This document shows, one piece after another, positions 34,532 through 45,284 of a stretch of DNA of 64,000 bases (position 1 is the stretch's first letter; every line of letters begins with the position of its first letter). The position numbers and the translations under genes were made by a program. The notes below the pieces were generated by a model. It was not told the origin of the DNA. It saw nothing but the letters and a program-made list of their open reading frames with translations, and ran no database searches. The stretch is from the NCBI GenBank assembly GCA_012184525.1, contig WOFQ01000018.1, positions 124,001 to 188,000 of the forward strand, in the 5' to 3' direction. The DNA is from Xenoacremonium recifei (Eukaryota; Ascomycota; Sordariomycetes; Hypocreales; Nectriaceae).

Positions 34532-37500
34532 ATGTCTGCGCAATCGAGAAATCGCACTTATTCGAGTTCGGGGAGACCTTCAAGGCGACCGACGCCTCAG
34601 GTCCAGGACTACGGAAACGCAATGCCTTCGAACAAGATCCTTAGATATTTCGATCCATGTGCTGCCACGGCGTCGATGTTCGTCTATGCCCAGGGAAGTA
34701 CAGTCGTGTGTTGCCATCATGATACCCTCAACATTGAGCGAAGGTTCTCCCGTCATTCTGAAGAGGTTCAGTTATTAGCTGTAGACAATCAGAGCGACCT
34801 TGGTACTGGTCGTCTTGTGGTCAGTTTTGATGCTGGACAAACCGCCATCGTGTGGGATTTGATGACCGGCGATGAAATATCCAGATTTGCCTCATACGAG
34901 AATCTCACAGCAGCATCTTGGATGAAGAACGGAAATGTGGCATTTGGTACGCTAAACTGATATTTGAGATGAGATGGGAATGATTAATGTGAAAATAGGT
35001 AATACTCAGGGAAGCATCATTCAATTCGAGCCGACTACTAGTGAGCACATTTCGACGAGGACCCTCGATCAAATTGCAATCACAGCATTAGCTCCGGCAA
35101 ACGATTGTCGAACATTTGCTATCGGGTATGTCATTATTCTTGTCTTCAAGTCTGGTCAAGTCTGATCATCTATTAATTTGCATAGTTATCAAAATGGCTC
35201 TCTCCTGGTTGCCACCTTGCAACCTCGCTTCACCATCTTACACAACCTCACCACCAACAGAGCGCCGTCACCAATAGTAACCCTATCGTGGCACGCTTCC
35301 TCGTCGCGACAAAAGTCCGACATGTTGGCCGTGCAAACTCAGGACGGCGACCTCCGTGTTTGGAGTGTGGCCAAGTCGCACAACGCAGATGATCCCGCGA
35401 AAATTGTGCGAGTTCTCAAGAAGGCAGAGTCTTACGGCGGAGGACCCAACTGGATGGGCTGGTCAAAGAACGGCCGCATTATTCAATACTCTGACCGGTA
35501 CGTTATAATTCCCGTGCTGACATGGATGAGCCACGTTGACGAGAATACAGCGAAACACTTTCGTGGGATGTCAGAACGAAACATGTTACTTACGATTCAA
35601 TCCCTACTCTTGAACATGTCAGGGGACTGGCTGTCTTCGGCCCCGGTGCAAGCTTGTTCACCCTCGGACCAAACAACACCGTGCAGCAATTTGATCTGAA
35701 CTCACCAGCCATCATGGTCGCCAACGTTCAGCATCCAGCCGCTCTACTACCGCCCTCTCCACCTGTATCCATCGAGGAGGCGACTGCCCAATCTGTGGTC
35801 TCTGCTACCACCATTAACACCTCTGAGTCGGAGAGCTCTGTCCCGTTCGATGTTGGTATTTCTGAAAGTGACGACGACCACCTCGGCCCCTTCGCCCGCA
35901 TCGAGAGGCAGCATCATGGCTACGGGGGCTACGAAGATGGACGCACATACAACTCGCGTGGAAATGAAGTATATGACACGGCCAGCGAGCTGTCTAGTCG
36001 CAGCCGAATCTCATCTGTTTCCAAGGACTCTGCTGGGTCAAAAACACCTGCACGCTACCCAGCATCCCTTAGATCTCGACGGACGGAAAACACGTATATC
36101 TCAGCGGGATCCTCTCTCAGGTCCTCAACTGTTGGCAAGCAGCAGCAAAATCTCGATACGTACTCGATGGGATATACCATCGGAACGAGTGTGCCATCCA
36201 TGGCTTCAACACGATCCCACCAGCGACCGTCTCGACTTAGGAATGAAGTTGCTCGAAGCCCGGCTGTGGCTAAAGAGGAGAAGCCATCTCAAGACCACCA
36301 CAAAGTCCACGACCTCTTCCCTTTCACTCGGGCTCGTCTGAGCGATATTCCATACAAACATCCTCTGGCAGCCAATTACACTCGCCTCACCAACGATGAT
36401 CTCCGTCGACAGATGCTGAGCACTGTCTTTGGATGGAACAAGTCAGTTGAGGATCTTATTCGTGATGAGATGAGCCGACATACCCAAGGATCCCCGAGCC
36501 GAATTCTTCTTGCAAAGTGGCTAGGTGATATCAATGCCGATATCATGGAAACATCCTCTGAGAATATGACGTCCTCTGACTGGATGTTACTGGCTCTGAG
36601 TGGGATTGGCGGTCAAGCTTCGCAGCACAAGCTAGGACGGGCCTACATCCAGCGGCTCCTTGAAGGTGGTGACATTCACGCTGCCGTTACCATTATGCTT
36701 GGCATGGGTGACCACAACGATGCAGTTGAGATCTATATTTCGCACAAGAAATATATGGAGGCATTGATCCTGTGCTGCATGGCATTCCCCAGCGTCTGGG
36801 AGCGCCAGTGTGCAATCATCAAGAAATGGGGAGAATGGGCTGTCCAGCATGGTCAACAGCAACTTGCGATTCGATGCTTCGCTTGCACCGATCAAGAGTC
36901 CACAGAGCCGTGGGCTTCACCTTCCGCCACCCAGTTGACATTCCAGAGCTTGGACGGATCTATTCCTGAAGTCATGAGCCCCCCGTTGTCTCCTCCAGGT
37001 ATTCAACGTGGTCCTCAGCGAAGCGTTGCCAAAGCTTCTGCTCTGAAGCTCATCACGTCATTTGGCGATGTGAATCGGAACGATAAGTTCCGCTCCGCCA
37101 TTGATGATGACGGCAGGACTCCCATGCCCGCAGGACCAGAGACTGCCGTCGAAGTTAAGACACCCTACATCAAGACCTCTGCTGGAAACAGATTCAACAC
37201 TCCGACTACTGCACGACCTGTAGGTGGAGGCTTCAGCCGAGATCGGTTGCCCTCGATCGGTGAGATGCCTGCTGATCTTGATCGGGATGACTATGCGCCT
37301 TCGGAGCCATCAAACCGCTCGGTCCGGAAGCGAGGGCACTCTCGTGCCACCTCTGGCTCTTTTGATAGCATGGCTGCAGGCATTAGTCTTCAGCGTGCTG
37401 CTACGGCTGGTCCGATGATGATGCGCGAAAATTCCGACTTCACAGAAGATTCAGGCGACCTTCCTGAACCTGACACAAGGATTATGATGAAGATGGAGGA

Positions 37501-39460
37501 TAGACAAGGCGAAAATTACAATGGATCTCGCAACCGCATCCCTCAGGGCGTGAACCTCCAGCTGGCTGCTTTGGCCCAGCCGGAAGACGTCACATCTCCT
37601 GAGCCGTCTGCTGTTTCATCGGCTCGTTTCCACTGGCCTTCTCGCCGACGCGGCCCTGGTTCTGTTGCAAGCTCAGTGACCTCGGCTGCCTCGAGTGTTG
37701 CTCGTAGCGTTCGTAACCGACAGGCAAGGGAAGCAAGGGCTCGAGAGCGGGAGGATTACATCAGAAGCCTCGATGCTACTCAATACTCTCGTCGGGAACA
37801 GAGCCGACATGCCAGCAGGGAGAGATCTCGCGGCAGACACTCTAGCTTGGACAGGTCTACCCGATCCCGCGATGTGTCTGAAGATCGTAAATATGACCAG
37901 CGAAAAAGATCCCCTACCTCGCCCCTTCCTATGTCCCCCGAGGATTTAATAAGCCTCAGCACTCCAAGACACAGCGAGATGATGGAACCCGCGACGGTTC
38001 GGAAGGGTGATTCCAAAGTGTTCCGACCTTCGAGCCGTACTTCGAGTCGGGGCCGACATCGCCCACCTGCTCTGGATATTCAAGGCAATGGAAGGGCTAG
38101 AGATCAATCTGTCGGTCGATCTAGATCTCCCCAAATACCGACAACGGCATCAACTCAACACTTCGACGGTTCCGAAGATGAAGAAGATCTCAGAGCGGCG
38201 ATGGAAGCTCGGGAAAGGTTCCGAGCTAAGCACAGCAGGAGCCGCGGCCTTCCATCGCCAACTCTCAGCAGACGAGAACGATCTTCCAGCCGCCGTGCCC
38301 GGGCCAATTCTGAGGCTGCCGACGTTCTTGCACCTCTCACCTTCCGAGGCCGGGCTGCTTCAACTGAGCATGCTGGAGATCTGCGGAAGGTCAAGGATGA
38401 GCGACAGCGAAAGAAGGATATGGCAGCCCGTGAACTTGAAGAGCGCCGGAGGTCATTGGCAAAACGCCCACAGGCACCATCGATCCCTCATCCCGACATG
38501 TTTTCTCCCCAGTTCCGGATCGGCGTCGAGGCTGCTGACCCTGAGCCTGATGAGATTGAACGGTGTGCGACTGAGCCACCGAGGAGCATGTATGCTCGAG
38601 GAGGCCCGTCCGTTGGCCTTCCGGCGACCCCGAAGGCTATGCGTCTGGTCATCGACAGTGGCCCCGATAAAAGCTCAAGGCCAGAGGTTCCTCGGGTCCC
38701 CGCTGGCTTTTCCCAAAGACAATCATCCCCCGAATCTCCTCCCCGAGCTTCATTCGATAGGGAGTCGGCAAATGACCAAGGCGGTAACCTCCTTACACTC
38801 CTTCCCTCGACTGTGTATCAACCTCCTAGTCGCCCCATGATTCCTCGGTCTATGTCAGCTCCTATACCTGATGACCCCTCTGAGAACTTCCGACAGAGGC
38901 GCAGCAAAGGAGGCCTGCAGGGCATTGATGAAGACGGCGAACGTCGCCGATCCAATGAAGAGCCGGGCCCGCCACCTCCGCCTCCGCCTCCTTCGGCCAA
39001 CGTCCTCCAGGAGTTCCAGCATCTTGCCATGCCACCGCCTCCTCCCCCGGCACCCCTACCTATTCCCGGCCGTCAGGCCAATGGAGGCGCTCTTGGGTCT
39101 GGCATGATTGAGATCGTTATGAACGATGACGAGGGCTCCGATCCCGAGCACGGTCTTGAGGCCCCAGCCCAGATCATTGCCAGCAAGAATCACAGCCGGG
39201 GCCGAAGTATTGGTGGCGACACTGGCAGCATCTCGGGACGCATCTCGAAGGCAACTGAGCGTCTCCGATCAGCCAGTCGCAGCCGACGAGACATTCGAAA
39301 TATGAAGTCGCCAAACTTCGAGGCACCATACGAGAGTGTCCCCTCTATGCCCATGGGACTGAAGTCTCCGCCGATCATGTATAACACGGAGGTCCCGCGA
39401 CCTCCCATGGACTCGCGTTCGAACATGATAACGGGCCTTGACAAGAGCGAGCTGATTTAG
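34532..39460 (+). CDS. Large WD40-repeat protein with proline-rich tail (1587 aa)
   Basis: I read exons 34532-34946, 34999-35125, 35186-35497 and 35551-39460, all frame-consistent. The N-terminal 30 residues are disordered. Residues about 35-350 form WD40-type blades (GQTAIVWDLMTGDEISRF, DLRVWSVAKS, TLSWDVRTKHV). Residues about 560-770 form a helical segment (WLGDINADIMETS, GGDIHAAVTIMLGMGDHNDA, KYMEALILCCMAF) that reads like the alpha-solenoid following beta-propellers in coat and scaffold proteins. The rest is Arg/Ser-rich and disordered, with a charged coiled stretch and polyproline runs (PPPPPPPP) near the C-terminus. The propeller-plus-solenoid plan suggests a scaffold. I do not recognise the exact orthologue and give no symbol. 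Confidence 0.85.
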
Positions 39461-41245
39461 GGGTCTCTGTGCGGGTAAAAGCGGTTGCATTTACGGCAGA
39501 TCTTTTTCTATTCCCTCCTCTCCTTAAGTCAGAATCCTGTCAATCAGTGCATTTTGCGACTGAATTATCGACTTGCGAAACGCAGTCCGTTCTATATCAT
39601 GAGCGCCAACGACGACACAATTGTTTTGACCAACTTCATCCATCTTACCCTTTGAGTTGGATCAAGCTCTGCAGATTGTGGCTTTAGATTGTTGTTTCTC
39701 TTCGTGAGCTGGGGTTTCCAGCTAACTAGCATTTTTGGCGGTTAAGCATTTTTGATTGAACTTTCACCTCTTGTTTCGCATTGTGGTATCAGCCACACGA
39801 AGGTTTATCTTGGAGGAGCGGTGCATATACTTAAGGTAGAGACGAGGTTCTTTTTCAAGTCTCTTTCAAACTTGGATTCTTCACAATCCTTGCGGTACAG
39901 GCGCTAGACATTGTTACGAGACTTTTATGACATGACGGATACAGAAGAGCAACATATTGGCATCAACAGCGGCAGATTGGGTGTTTCGACCGTATTCTCT
40001 TCTTATTCGGACTAGCCGAGAAGCTTGTCCGAGGAACCTTATGTTCCATTTTACAAATCTCCCTTCTCTTTTCTTCCGACCCCATTTTTGTTTTTTACTT
40101 CACGATTGATGATGGGAGCGTGCGACCTGGGGGGTCAGGTCGAAAATGCTGGGCATTGGAAAAGGACGAAACTGCAATGAACACACGAGGAGCAGTGGAA
40201 AATGTGAAAATTGCAGACGCAAGTGTGCAAGTGATGGGTTATACAATGTTGCCTCGCGGCATACTTGTTCGAGTGAGGGAACGGAGTGACCGATTGCTGT
40301 ATGGATTTGGAAGGATTTACTGGAACTTGGAAATTTGAGAAGGGAATTATTATTATTTACATTGAAATGATATCTGCTGGTCTGGTTTTAACCATTTTGC
40401 ATGAGGGCAACGTTATTGATGTGATTGTGTTAGTTGACTGACTGACTGGTGATGGCTTCATCTGCGGGCGCACCACCAAGACACAATCATCGGTGGAGGG
40501 GTTCGAACGGCACCAAAGGAGTGCCAACAGGGCCCAAAAAGACGATAAATCAATTGAAGCGATCCCTCTGAACAATTCTATCGACTCAGAATATTTTTGA
40601 TAATTGATCTAAAATGCAAAAAGATAGCGTCAACATCCTCCATCCCTCCAACACCAACCTGAGCCCCTCGCACATCGTGATCCCGCCCGCCACGCGACGG
40701 GGGAGAGCTCTCTGCAGAGTGAAACCTCCCTCAAGGGTGATCTCCAGTGCTTAAGGCCGCAAGATACCAGCATCGCGAGTTTCCTGCGCGAGTGGGCGGC
40801 CACCGCGGCGTTCGGGCGGGGCGCGGCGAGGGGGAGCTTACGGGGTCGGGGTGGGTTGAAGTGACTAGGTTGAGGGTTTTCGCCGTTGGACCATTACAGT
40901 CGAGAATTGGGCAACTTAAGGCAGTTTATATAGCATTGGTATGGTCTGTGGCTGGTGGGGTGGCTGGTGGGGGCTCGTGCAGGGAGCTTGTGCTGGCGAG
41001 TTCAACACCAGCCAGAGCTCGCAACTACATCTTTCAGTCGCTACAATCTTCTTGCTGCTGGCCGGCTCAACACGCTACGACAGACAAAAATCGGCAAGCC
41101 TCGTAATACTCTTCTGATATCTCCACCAATGATATCCTGAAGCATCATCATGGACTCCAACTGATCACGACTTCCCACAATTCGAACGTCACGAACTACA
41201 TATCCTCCAACATCTCCGGTTCGAACTACGATCACAACCGCCATA
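39461..41245. other. Intergenic region upstream of GPI15
   Basis: It holds the 3' flank of the WD40 gene and the GPI15 promoter. A TTCGAAC motif at about 40502 was tested as a tRNA T-loop and rejected because its flanks do not pair. A 10 bp palindrome, GAGAGCTCTC, lies at about 40705. No gene was seen. Confidence 0.45.
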
Positions 41246-41860
41246 ATGCTCGCCACGGCTCAGCGCCTCGAAACCCGGCGGCCTTCGCCCACCACCGCCG
41301 AATTCACCGTCACCACGCAACGCCCCCTCGCCCTCCCCATCCGCATCCTCATCGTCCTCACGCGCATCCTCCTCACCACCCTCACCATCCTGCTCCTCCA
41401 CGCCAAACTCGCCCAGCTCCCCCTCCCAGCGCCGCCCCCCAAACTCCAAGCCTACGAACGCACCCCCCTCGCACAGCTCCTCGCCCACGTCGCCGCCCAC
41501 GCGCCGCTGCCCATCCTCGTCCCTGCGTCGCTGGGCCTGCTGTGGCTGATGAGCCGCAAGGGCTACGCGGAGGAGAGCCTGCTGGTGTTGCGTGGGCTGG
41601 GCGTGCAGACGCGGGAGAGCTCGACGAGTTATTTGGCGGCGACGGCGACGCGGTTTATTCCTACGGAGAAGATTCGCGATGTTTTCGTCAATGAGGCGTT
41701 CCGTGGGTTCGAGGTCCGGTATTACTTGGTTGTGGTTGTGGAGGGCGAGGAGGACGTTGTGGTGGTGTTTCCGGGGTTGTTGCCAAGGCGGAAGATCGTG
41801 GAGGAGGTTTGGAGACGTGCGAGGGAATGCTTGTACGAGGGGAGGATGGAGGAAAAGTAA
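41246..41860 (+). CDS. GPI15: GPI15/PIG-H, GlcNAc transferase subunit of GPI anchor synthesis
   Basis: This subunit of the ER GPI-GlcNAc transferase complex carries out the first step of GPI anchor synthesis on the cytosolic face. The 204-residue protein has two hydrophobic segments (residues about 27-50 and 87-104) forming a hairpin. The PIG-H domain follows: ESLLVLRGLGVQTRESS, RFIPTEKIRDVFVNEAF and YYLVVVVEGEEDVVVVFPG, in the order seen in PIG-H proteins. It is a single exon, with the start at the first ATG of the frame in good context. The gene is convergent with DEG1, 72 bp apart. The first half of the gene is strongly C-rich and the second half G-rich, a marked base skew in one ORF. Confidence 0.9.
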   Translation: MLATAQRLETRRPSPTTAEFTVTTQRPLALPIRILIVLTRILLTTLTILLLHAKLAQLPLPAPPPKLQAYERTPLAQLLAHVAAHAPLPILVPASLGLLWLMSRKGYAEESLLVLRGLGVQTRESSTSYLAATATRFIPTEKIRDVFVNEAFRGFEVRYYLVVVVEGEEDVVVVFPGLLPRRKIVEEVWRRARECLYEGRMEEK

Positions 41861-41932
41861 TAATATACCCTTGGAAAGCTTTAATTTTCGTGTAAGAGCT
41901 TAGAGGTAATAGCCAATGCACGGCGTCTATGT

Positions 41933-43786
41933 CTATTCATCTGCCATGGAGGCATCGTCTCCTTTCTTCTTCCCAAACCCCTTTTGCTGCCGCATGTCTT
42001 CTGATCCAGCGAATCCCTTGCGGATTGCGTACCTCTCATTCTGCTCCTCTGGAGACTGGAGCTTGTCTTTCTTCATAATAGGCACGTATCGTCCGCCCAT
42101 CCTCGCCCCGTTGCCGCCGTCGTATACCAGTGTGCTCACTGGGCTATTCTTCTTAGTGGCAGCCGTAACCGCACCATCGCCGTTCTTCTCGCGCCCCTGT
42201 GTTGAAACGAGCTGCAGCAACTGTCCTGCCAGCAACTCGTCCATCTTCCTCTCCCGCCACGTAGCCCACAGGCCCTCCATGGCACCAAAGGGGCCAACTT
42301 TCGCCTGCGCCGATGAATCCTCATCCGCAAGATACTCCCACTGGAGCGCATTCTCGCGCCGCTCTACTGGTGCCGCCGCATCTCCGGGGAAGACACAGTC
42401 CCAGAGCACCAGAGGCACTTCATCGGCCATGACATAGTTGGGCTTGCAGGGGTTTGCTTCAACATCGAGCAATGAAGACACGATGCTCGGGTCCTCCAGT
42501 CGCTGGCCTACGAGGAACAGTATCGCAACCATGTGCCGAATTTGGTGCCACAGGAAAGCCGAGCCGCGCACCGTGAAGGCGTATACCTTAGGATAACCAG
42601 CACCAGGATTCGAGGGGTCGGCAGCGTAGCGTGGGCTGCTGAGGTAAGGCAGCGCAGAGGCGACGTCGGGCACCTCGTTGATAGTAGCCTCGTAGATGAG
42701 ACGCTTGAAGTTGTTTATCTGCTTGCCGGGATCGATCTTGCAGAAGTTGCGAAAATCGTGTTCGCCTTCGAAGCGCCGCGCGGCGTCACGCATCGCCTCG
42801 ATATCCAGCCAGCCGGGCTTGAGCGTCTGGCCGTCCCTGAGGGCAGAGGGATCGGGAGTGAAGGCCGGCTGGGTGAAGAAGTACCGGTACTGGCGCTCGC
42901 GGCATGAGAAGCGCGCAGAGAAGTCTGGCGGAGGGCTTGGACACCAGGCTAGGATGCGGATGTCTGGTGGTAGGAGCCGGTTGAGGACGCGCGGGTATTG
43001 GATCTCGTCTTTTATGGGATCAAAGGGTATTTCGACTTCTTCTTCAGCTTGCTCCTCGCTCCCCTTGCCTTCTGCACTGTCGATGGCCATAGCCTCTCCG
43101 TTCTCCTGGCTCCTTTTCTGCTTCTTCTTTCCAAGGGGCTTATTACTCCTGACCCGAAGTCCAATGACCTGGCCAAAGGCACTCACTCCACGGTCTGTCC
43201 GTCCGCACTTGGAGTACTCGCAGCATTCAAAGTCCACTACTCGCTCGTCCTCCGGGAAGATCAGACACGCCTTGGTCAACGCATTCCAGAGTGTCTCCTC
43301 GATAGATGGCAGCGTGCCCGAGGAAGAGAACTCAAAACCACCGTAGTTCTTGCCCAAGTATGCCAACTTCAGTGCAATGAAGCGAGTCGCGTACTTGGAG
43401 GGGTCCATCTTCCGCTTCCCTTTAGGAGGCTTGGCTTTCTTTGCAGCCACTGGCGACTCTGAAGGTTCATCTTGAGTTTGAGTTGCAGGAGGTGCTGGCG
43501 CTGGTGCTGATGCTGGTGCTGATGCTGGTGCTGGCGGCGCTGGCCGGCTTTGTAGTTCGGCCTCGAGTTCCTTGACTCGCTGGATCAGGCCCGTCTTCGT
43601 CCAGGAGTTGTACTTGTTGGCTTCGCTAGCCATGTCGCTGTATCGAGGCCGTCGGGGCTTCGACTCACCACTTGATGAGGAAACGTTGCGACAGGTCGTT
43701 GAGGAAGGTGACAAACTGCGTCCGCAGGATAAAACGAGAGCACGGACGGAGGTTCTACGCCCGAGACTCTGAGAGAAAGGTCTCAT
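41933..43786 (-). CDS. DEG1: tRNA pseudouridine(38/39) synthase DEG1/PUS3
   Basis: This enzyme converts U38 and U39 of the tRNA anticodon arm to pseudouridine. It is a TruA-family enzyme with the catalytic aspartate in SKCGRTDRGVSAFGQV. Also present are RFIALKLAYLGKNYGGFEF near the start of the domain and the conserved RFSCRERQYRYFF and FLWHQIRHMVAILFLVG blocks. A lysine-rich and an acidic linker separate the two halves. The frame is open from 43873. I chose 43786, giving 617 aa, because it begins MRPFSQSLGRRTSVRALVL, an Arg/Ser-rich, acid-free stretch like a mitochondrial presequence. A later ATG at 43633 (MASEANKYNSW) would give a cytosolic/nuclear form. An Ala-Pro repeat (PAPASAPASAPAPAP) lies before the catalytic domain. 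It is single exon. Confidence 0.88.
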   Translation of the reverse strand: MRPFSQSLGRRTSVRALVLSCGRSLSPSSTTCRNVSSSSGESKPRRPRYSDMASEANKYNSWTKTGLIQRVKELEAELQSRPAPPAPASAPASAPAPAPPATQTQDEPSESPVAAKKAKPPKGKRKMDPSKYATRFIALKLAYLGKNYGGFEFSSSGTLPSIEETLWNALTKACLIFPEDERVVDFECCEYSKCGRTDRGVSAFGQVIGLRVRSNKPLGKKKQKRSQENGEAMAIDSAEGKGSEEQAEEEVEIPFDPIKDEIQYPRVLNRLLPPDIRILAWCPSPPPDFSARFSCRERQYRYFFTQPAFTPDPSALRDGQTLKPGWLDIEAMRDAARRFEGEHDFRNFCKIDPGKQINNFKRLIYEATINEVPDVASALPYLSSPRYAADPSNPGAGYPKVYAFTVRGSAFLWHQIRHMVAILFLVGQRLEDPSIVSSLLDVEANPCKPNYVMADEVPLVLWDCVFPGDAAAPVERRENALQWEYLADEDSSAQAKVGPFGAMEGLWATWRERKMDELLAGQLLQLVSTQGREKNGDGAVTAATKKNSPVSTLVYDGGNGARMGGRYVPIMKKDKLQSPEEQNERYAIRKGFAGSEDMRQQKGFGKKKGDDASMADE

Positions 43787-44040
43787 AAGTGAATTCGTAG
43801 CTTGGTGGATATTTTTCTTGTAAGTGCCCGTACGAAAGAGTGGGAGATGGAAAAAGTTCACGAGTGCCCCCAAATGTGGCTAGTAGCTGTGGCGTGGTAT
43901 TTGCGCCACAGCGACATGTGAGGGACAGCTTTATCTAAGGTATTTGACATTGCTATTGCTCATAAATCTGACATGGACCGACTTCATTCATCCTCATTGA
44001 AAAAGACTCTCCATCAGTGATTTCACCAGTAGCCGTGAAA

Positions 44041-44716
44041 ATGGAGGCTGAAGTCGTCAAAATTCTGCTTTTAGGCGACGAAAAGTGCGGTAAGACGACG
44101 TTTCTATCGTGAGTGGCCCTCTTATGATCGCACTCATCCATCTCTCGGTCTAACATGAGACTCCCGGCAGACGACTCAGTGCTGGCGAGAACGTCAACCC
44201 CATCCCTATGCTGCGCGACATTGACCAGCCATTCATCTTTGAAATCAAGCTCAACGGCACGCCATATCGTTTCGAATTTTTTGACACCTCCAGCCCCGAA
44301 AACTGGCGCACGCTGGACCCAGATGTGGTGACGATCTGCTATGACATCAGCCAGCGGTTGAGTCTGATCAACATGACCCGATATGTGCGCCTGCATGCTC
44401 TTGTATAGACTAAAGGATCTTGTCTGACTTAGGGTGACAGTGGATCAACGAAGCCAAGACGTCTCTCCCCCGCTACGATGACCTGCCGCTCATTGTGCTG
44501 GGTCTGAAGCGAGACTTGAGGTCGGAGAAGGATCCGAACGGGATTATCTACCCGCAGGAAGCGTATCAAGTGGCGCAAACCATGCGGGCAGACCGATATG
44601 TCGAATGTTCGGCAGTGACCGGGGAGCTGTTGAAGATGGCGTTCGAGGACATGTGCAAGACCGCGCTGGGTGCTAAGGGCGCACAATCCAACATGGGTGG
44701 GTGCGTACTCATGTGA
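44041..44716 (+). CDS. Atypical Rho-like small GTPase (185 aa)
   Basis: I read exons 44041-44108, 44171-44384 and 44441-44716. The second intron uses an unusual GTGCGC donor and skips an AG that is too close to its branch site. G1 is normal (G12-D-E-K-C-G-K-T19). G3, however, reads DTSSPEN (61-67) instead of DTAGQE, so both the glycine and the catalytic glutamine are missing. G4 is LKRDLR, as in Rho proteins, and G5 is ECSAVTGE. The Rho insert region is short. The C-terminal CVLM is a CaaX box for prenylation. It probably binds GTP or GDP at a membrane but is unlikely to hydrolyse GTP normally. It is convergent with RPC17, 43 bp apart. Rho rather than Ras is favoured by GLKRDLR. Confidence 0.85.
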
Positions 44717-44759
44717 GCGTCTTTCCACGCGGCGGCGACGACGGTAGGACATAGATAGA

Positions 44760-45284
44760 TCATGCCGCAGCTTCGTCGGCCATTTCGACGTCCTCTTCGG
44801 CCTGGTCACCGTTCTCGCCTTGCTGTTCAGGCGGGAAAGTGCCCAAAACGTCGGCGACAGCGGCTACGATGGCCTCCTGCTGCTCATCGGTGAACCGCTC
44901 AGACATATCTTCGACGACGGTGTTCAAAGCGGCAACGGAAGCTGGACGGAGATTGAGGATCATGACGACTTCGCCCTTGGCGAGGCTGTAAGGGCGCAGG
45001 CGCTCAAGAAGGGCCGTGATGCAGGAAGGGGAGTAGGTCAAAGGCTGCTGGCTGAGAGGATTGGGAGAAGTTCGAAGATATTGGAGCAACTAGCCAAGTT
45101 AGACTCATGTAAATAGAATGTTGAGCAGGAAATAAATGAGATGGCGTACCTCCCGGACAACAGTTTCGAGATTTGGAGGACCTCGCCGCTTGTTGGCTTT
45201 TTTGTACCGCTCTCGCTGGTCGACGAGATGCTGGTAGACCTCGTAGTTGCTGAGGACAGCAGATTGTGACTCGAGGACCTTCAT
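44760..45284 (-). CDS. RPC17: RNA polymerase III subunit RPC17 (Rpc9)
   Basis: This is the RPB4-like stalk subunit of RNA polymerase III, working with Rpc25 in initiation. I read exons 45284-45150 and 45089-44760, giving 154 aa starting MKVLESQSAVLSNYEVYQHL, the typical start of the family. The HRDC-like helical domain (residues about 60-120, with ITALLERLRPYSLAKGEVVMILNLRP) is well conserved. The C-terminus is acidic (GENGDQAEEDVEMADEAAA). The upstream frame adds a stretch without conservation, so I start at the conserved methionine. It is the enzyme for tRNA genes such as the one at 7.6 kb, but this is not a functional link by position. Confidence 0.92.

Noticed and set aside
38007..38840. 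277-residue ORF inside the WD40 gene
   Set aside because: It is an alternative frame of the long verified exon with no independent support.
40490..40530. TTCGAAC motif as a tRNA T-loop
   Set aside because: The flanking bases do not form a five-pair T stem on either strand and no acceptor or anticodon arm can be drawn.
44760..45284. Functional cluster of tRNA genes and tRNA enzymes (tRNA-Phe, DEG1, RPC17)
   Set aside because: They lie tens of kilobases apart among unrelated genes; eukaryotic gene order gives no operon meaning.
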